Assembly (NCBI GenBank): GCA_902479095.1
Contig: CABSNL010000082.1
Coordinates: 1-6,804, forward strand
Source: an uncultured Collinsella sp.
GTDB taxonomy: Bacteria; Actinomycetota; Coriobacteriia; Coriobacteriales; Coriobacteriaceae
Direction: 5' to 3'
DNA: 6,804 nt
Of this stretch, positions 5,753 to 6,804 are shown piece by piece. Below the pieces are notes generated by a model. That model worked only from the letters and a program-made list of their open reading frames with translations, was not told the DNA's origin and made no database searches. The translations under genes and the position numbers were made by a program. Positions within the stretch are counted from its first letter, which is position 1. Each line of letters opens with the position of its first letter.

Positions 5753-6769
5753 TTACTCGGTATCCTTCATGGGCGGCATGGGCTTCCAGTCGGGATCCTT
5801 GATGATCTTGCGGGCATCCTTCATGCCGCGGCGCAGCGCCGGAATGCCGGTCTTAAAGCATTTGTCGACCGCGGCCAGGCGAATGAATTCCTTGCAGAAG
5901 GTTGCGGCATTGCCCAAGCGGAACAGCATGGGGTGGTAGTCACCGTAGATCTGCATATAGCGAGCGAGGAAGCCTCGGTTGCGCATGATGTAGTAGCGGT
6001 TGGTGTCGCTCGTGGAGTTGAGCTGTCGTTTGCCGGCGATGTCCCAGTTAGAGACGGCGCGGGCGCGCTTGAGCACCACGTCGGCAACAACGGCGGCGGG
6101 GAAGTGCTGGCTGGCCACGTAGCCATAGCAGGCATCGTCGCCGTAGATAAAGAAGCGCGCGTCGGGCAGGCCAATCTTGTCGACCACGCGGCGCGAGAAC
6201 ATGCCGCCCTCAAAGCACAGCTGGTTCATGGCGCGATAACCCTCTGGACCCAAGTCCCACTTGGCGACTGGGTTGGGAATGCCGAGCGAAAGGATGAGCT
6301 GGTACTGCCAAAAGAAGGCGCCGCCGTCAAAGTCCAGGCGCGAACCCTGGATGACGTCGTAGCGGTCGGTCCACTTGGCCAAGCGCTCGATGCCTTCGGG
6401 GATGACGAGCACGTCGTCGTCCATCACCCAGAACCACTGGGCGCCCAGGTCGTAGGCGCATTTAGTGCCGGCGGAGAAGCCGCCCGCACCGCCGCCGTTT
6501 TCGAGCTGCGGGGCGTAGATGACACGGTCGGTGCCGCCCTGCGCGTCAGGCTGCTCGGTGTCGATGCCCCACAGGTTGGCCAGGCGCTCGTTGAATGCGG
6601 TGCACATGGCCTCGGTCTCGCGCGAATTCTCGTTATCGACAATCACGATGCGCCAGGGCGTTGCCGTGAGCTCGGTCATGGAGTCGAACAAGTTGGCCAG
6701 GAGTTCCTGGCGCTTGTACGTAACGACGACGATGGCGAGCTTATCGATGGGGGCGGGGAGGGTTGAAGG
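5753..6769 (-). CDS. Family 2 glycosyltransferase, galactofuranosyl/rhamnosyl-transferase-like (5' end missing)
   Basis: The gene is read on the minus strand and ends at TAA (5755-5753). It keeps 338 codons before the adapter at 6770. The GT-A fold starts almost at once with LAIVVVTYKRQELL (11-24 of the partial product), so only a few N-terminal residues are lost. IVIVDNEN (41-48) and NGGGAGGFSAG (91-101) form the nucleotide-sugar site. WVMDDDV carries the metal-binding DDD (D117-D119; bases 6413-6421). IYGDDACYGY holds the Asp pair (D211-D212; bases 6134-6139) that acts as catalytic base in GlfT2-type galactofuranosyltransferases. No membrane segments are evident. The product probably adds sugars to a cell-wall or capsular glycan on the cytoplasmic face. 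The sugar cannot be told from sequence. It converges on the AAA/nuclease-like gene with 24 nt between stops and no clear terminator. The first five residues of the open frame (MYKRQ) are adapter. Confidence 0.9.
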   Translation of the reverse strand, partial: PSTLPAPIDKLAIVVVTYKRQELLANLFDSMTELTATPWRIVIVDNENSRETEAMCTAFNERLANLWGIDTEQPDAQGGTDRVIYAPQLENGGGAGGFSAGTKCAYDLGAQWFWVMDDDVLVIPEGIERLAKWTDRYDVIQGSRLDFDGGAFFWQYQLILSLGIPNPVAKWDLGPEGYRAMNQLCFEGGMFSRRVVDKIGLPDARFFIYGDDACYGYVASQHFPAAVVADVVLKRARAVSNWDIAGKRQLNSTSDTNRYYIMRNRGFLARYMQIYGDYHPMLFRLGNAATFCKEFIRLAAVDKCFKTGIPALRRGMKDARKIIKDPDWKPMPPMKDTE

Positions 6770-6804
6770 CTGTCTCTTATACACATCTGACGCTGCCGAC
6801 GAAG
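6770..6804. other. Residual Nextera/Tn5 adapter (read-1 side)
   Basis: Bases 6770-6788 are the reverse complement of the Tn5 mosaic end. Bases 6789-6802 (GACGCTGCCGACGA) are the reverse complement of the Nextera read-1 adapter. The last two bases (AG) would then be the start of the i5 index. This is library DNA, not genome. Confidence 0.97.

Overview
This is a 6.8 kb bacterial contig whose two ends are sequencing-library DNA. Bases 1-24 and 6770-6804 match the two different Nextera/Tn5 tagmentation adapters, so the genomic insert is 25-6769. The insert is moderately GC-rich with GC-ending codons. It encodes a secreted protein ending in an MPKTG sorting signal and a Suf-type Fe-S locus. This fits a gut actinobacterium of the class Coriobacteriia, most likely Collinsella or a close relative. 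The taxonomic call is inference from gene style, not a search result.

Layout. (1) 25-439, minus: the N-terminal half of SufC, the Fe-S assembly ATPase, cut by the contig end. (2) 440-658: a divergent control region with a 24-bp dyad over the candidate suf promoter and a large, nearly perfect inverted repeat whose arms are themselves imperfect palindromes. (3) 659-1090, plus: an Rrf2/IscR-type regulator with three cysteines in the Fe-S ligand region, so the suf locus and its probable sensor are back to back. (4) 1099-1792, plus: an MNT nucleotidyltransferase and HEPN partner pair with textbook GSX10DXD and RX4HXY motifs. It starts 8 nt after the regulator and looks co-transcribed with it. (5) 1921-3729, plus: a 602-aa secreted, probably wall-anchored protein with a lysozyme-like peptidoglycan hydrolase domain, a long acidic/Ser-rich then Lys/Glu-rich stalk and a sorting signal. 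An intrinsic terminator follows. (6) 3932-5728, plus: a 598-aa relative of the AAA-ATPase-like/PD-(D/E)XK family in which both the Walker B glutamate and the nuclease catalytic residues are replaced. (7) 5753-6769, minus: a family 2 glycosyltransferase resembling galactofuranosyl/rhamnosyl transferases, missing only its first residues and convergent with gene 6.

How it fits together: SufC and Rrf2 form a plausible Fe-S homeostasis unit. The MNT-HEPN pair (locally lower GC) and the degenerate AAA/nuclease gene look like accessory genes. The wall hydrolase and glycosyltransferase belong to cell-envelope biology. The observations most worth following up are the possible coupling of a toxin-antitoxin-like pair to an Fe-S sensor, the paired-palindrome hairpin, and the catalytically dead AAA/nuclease protein.
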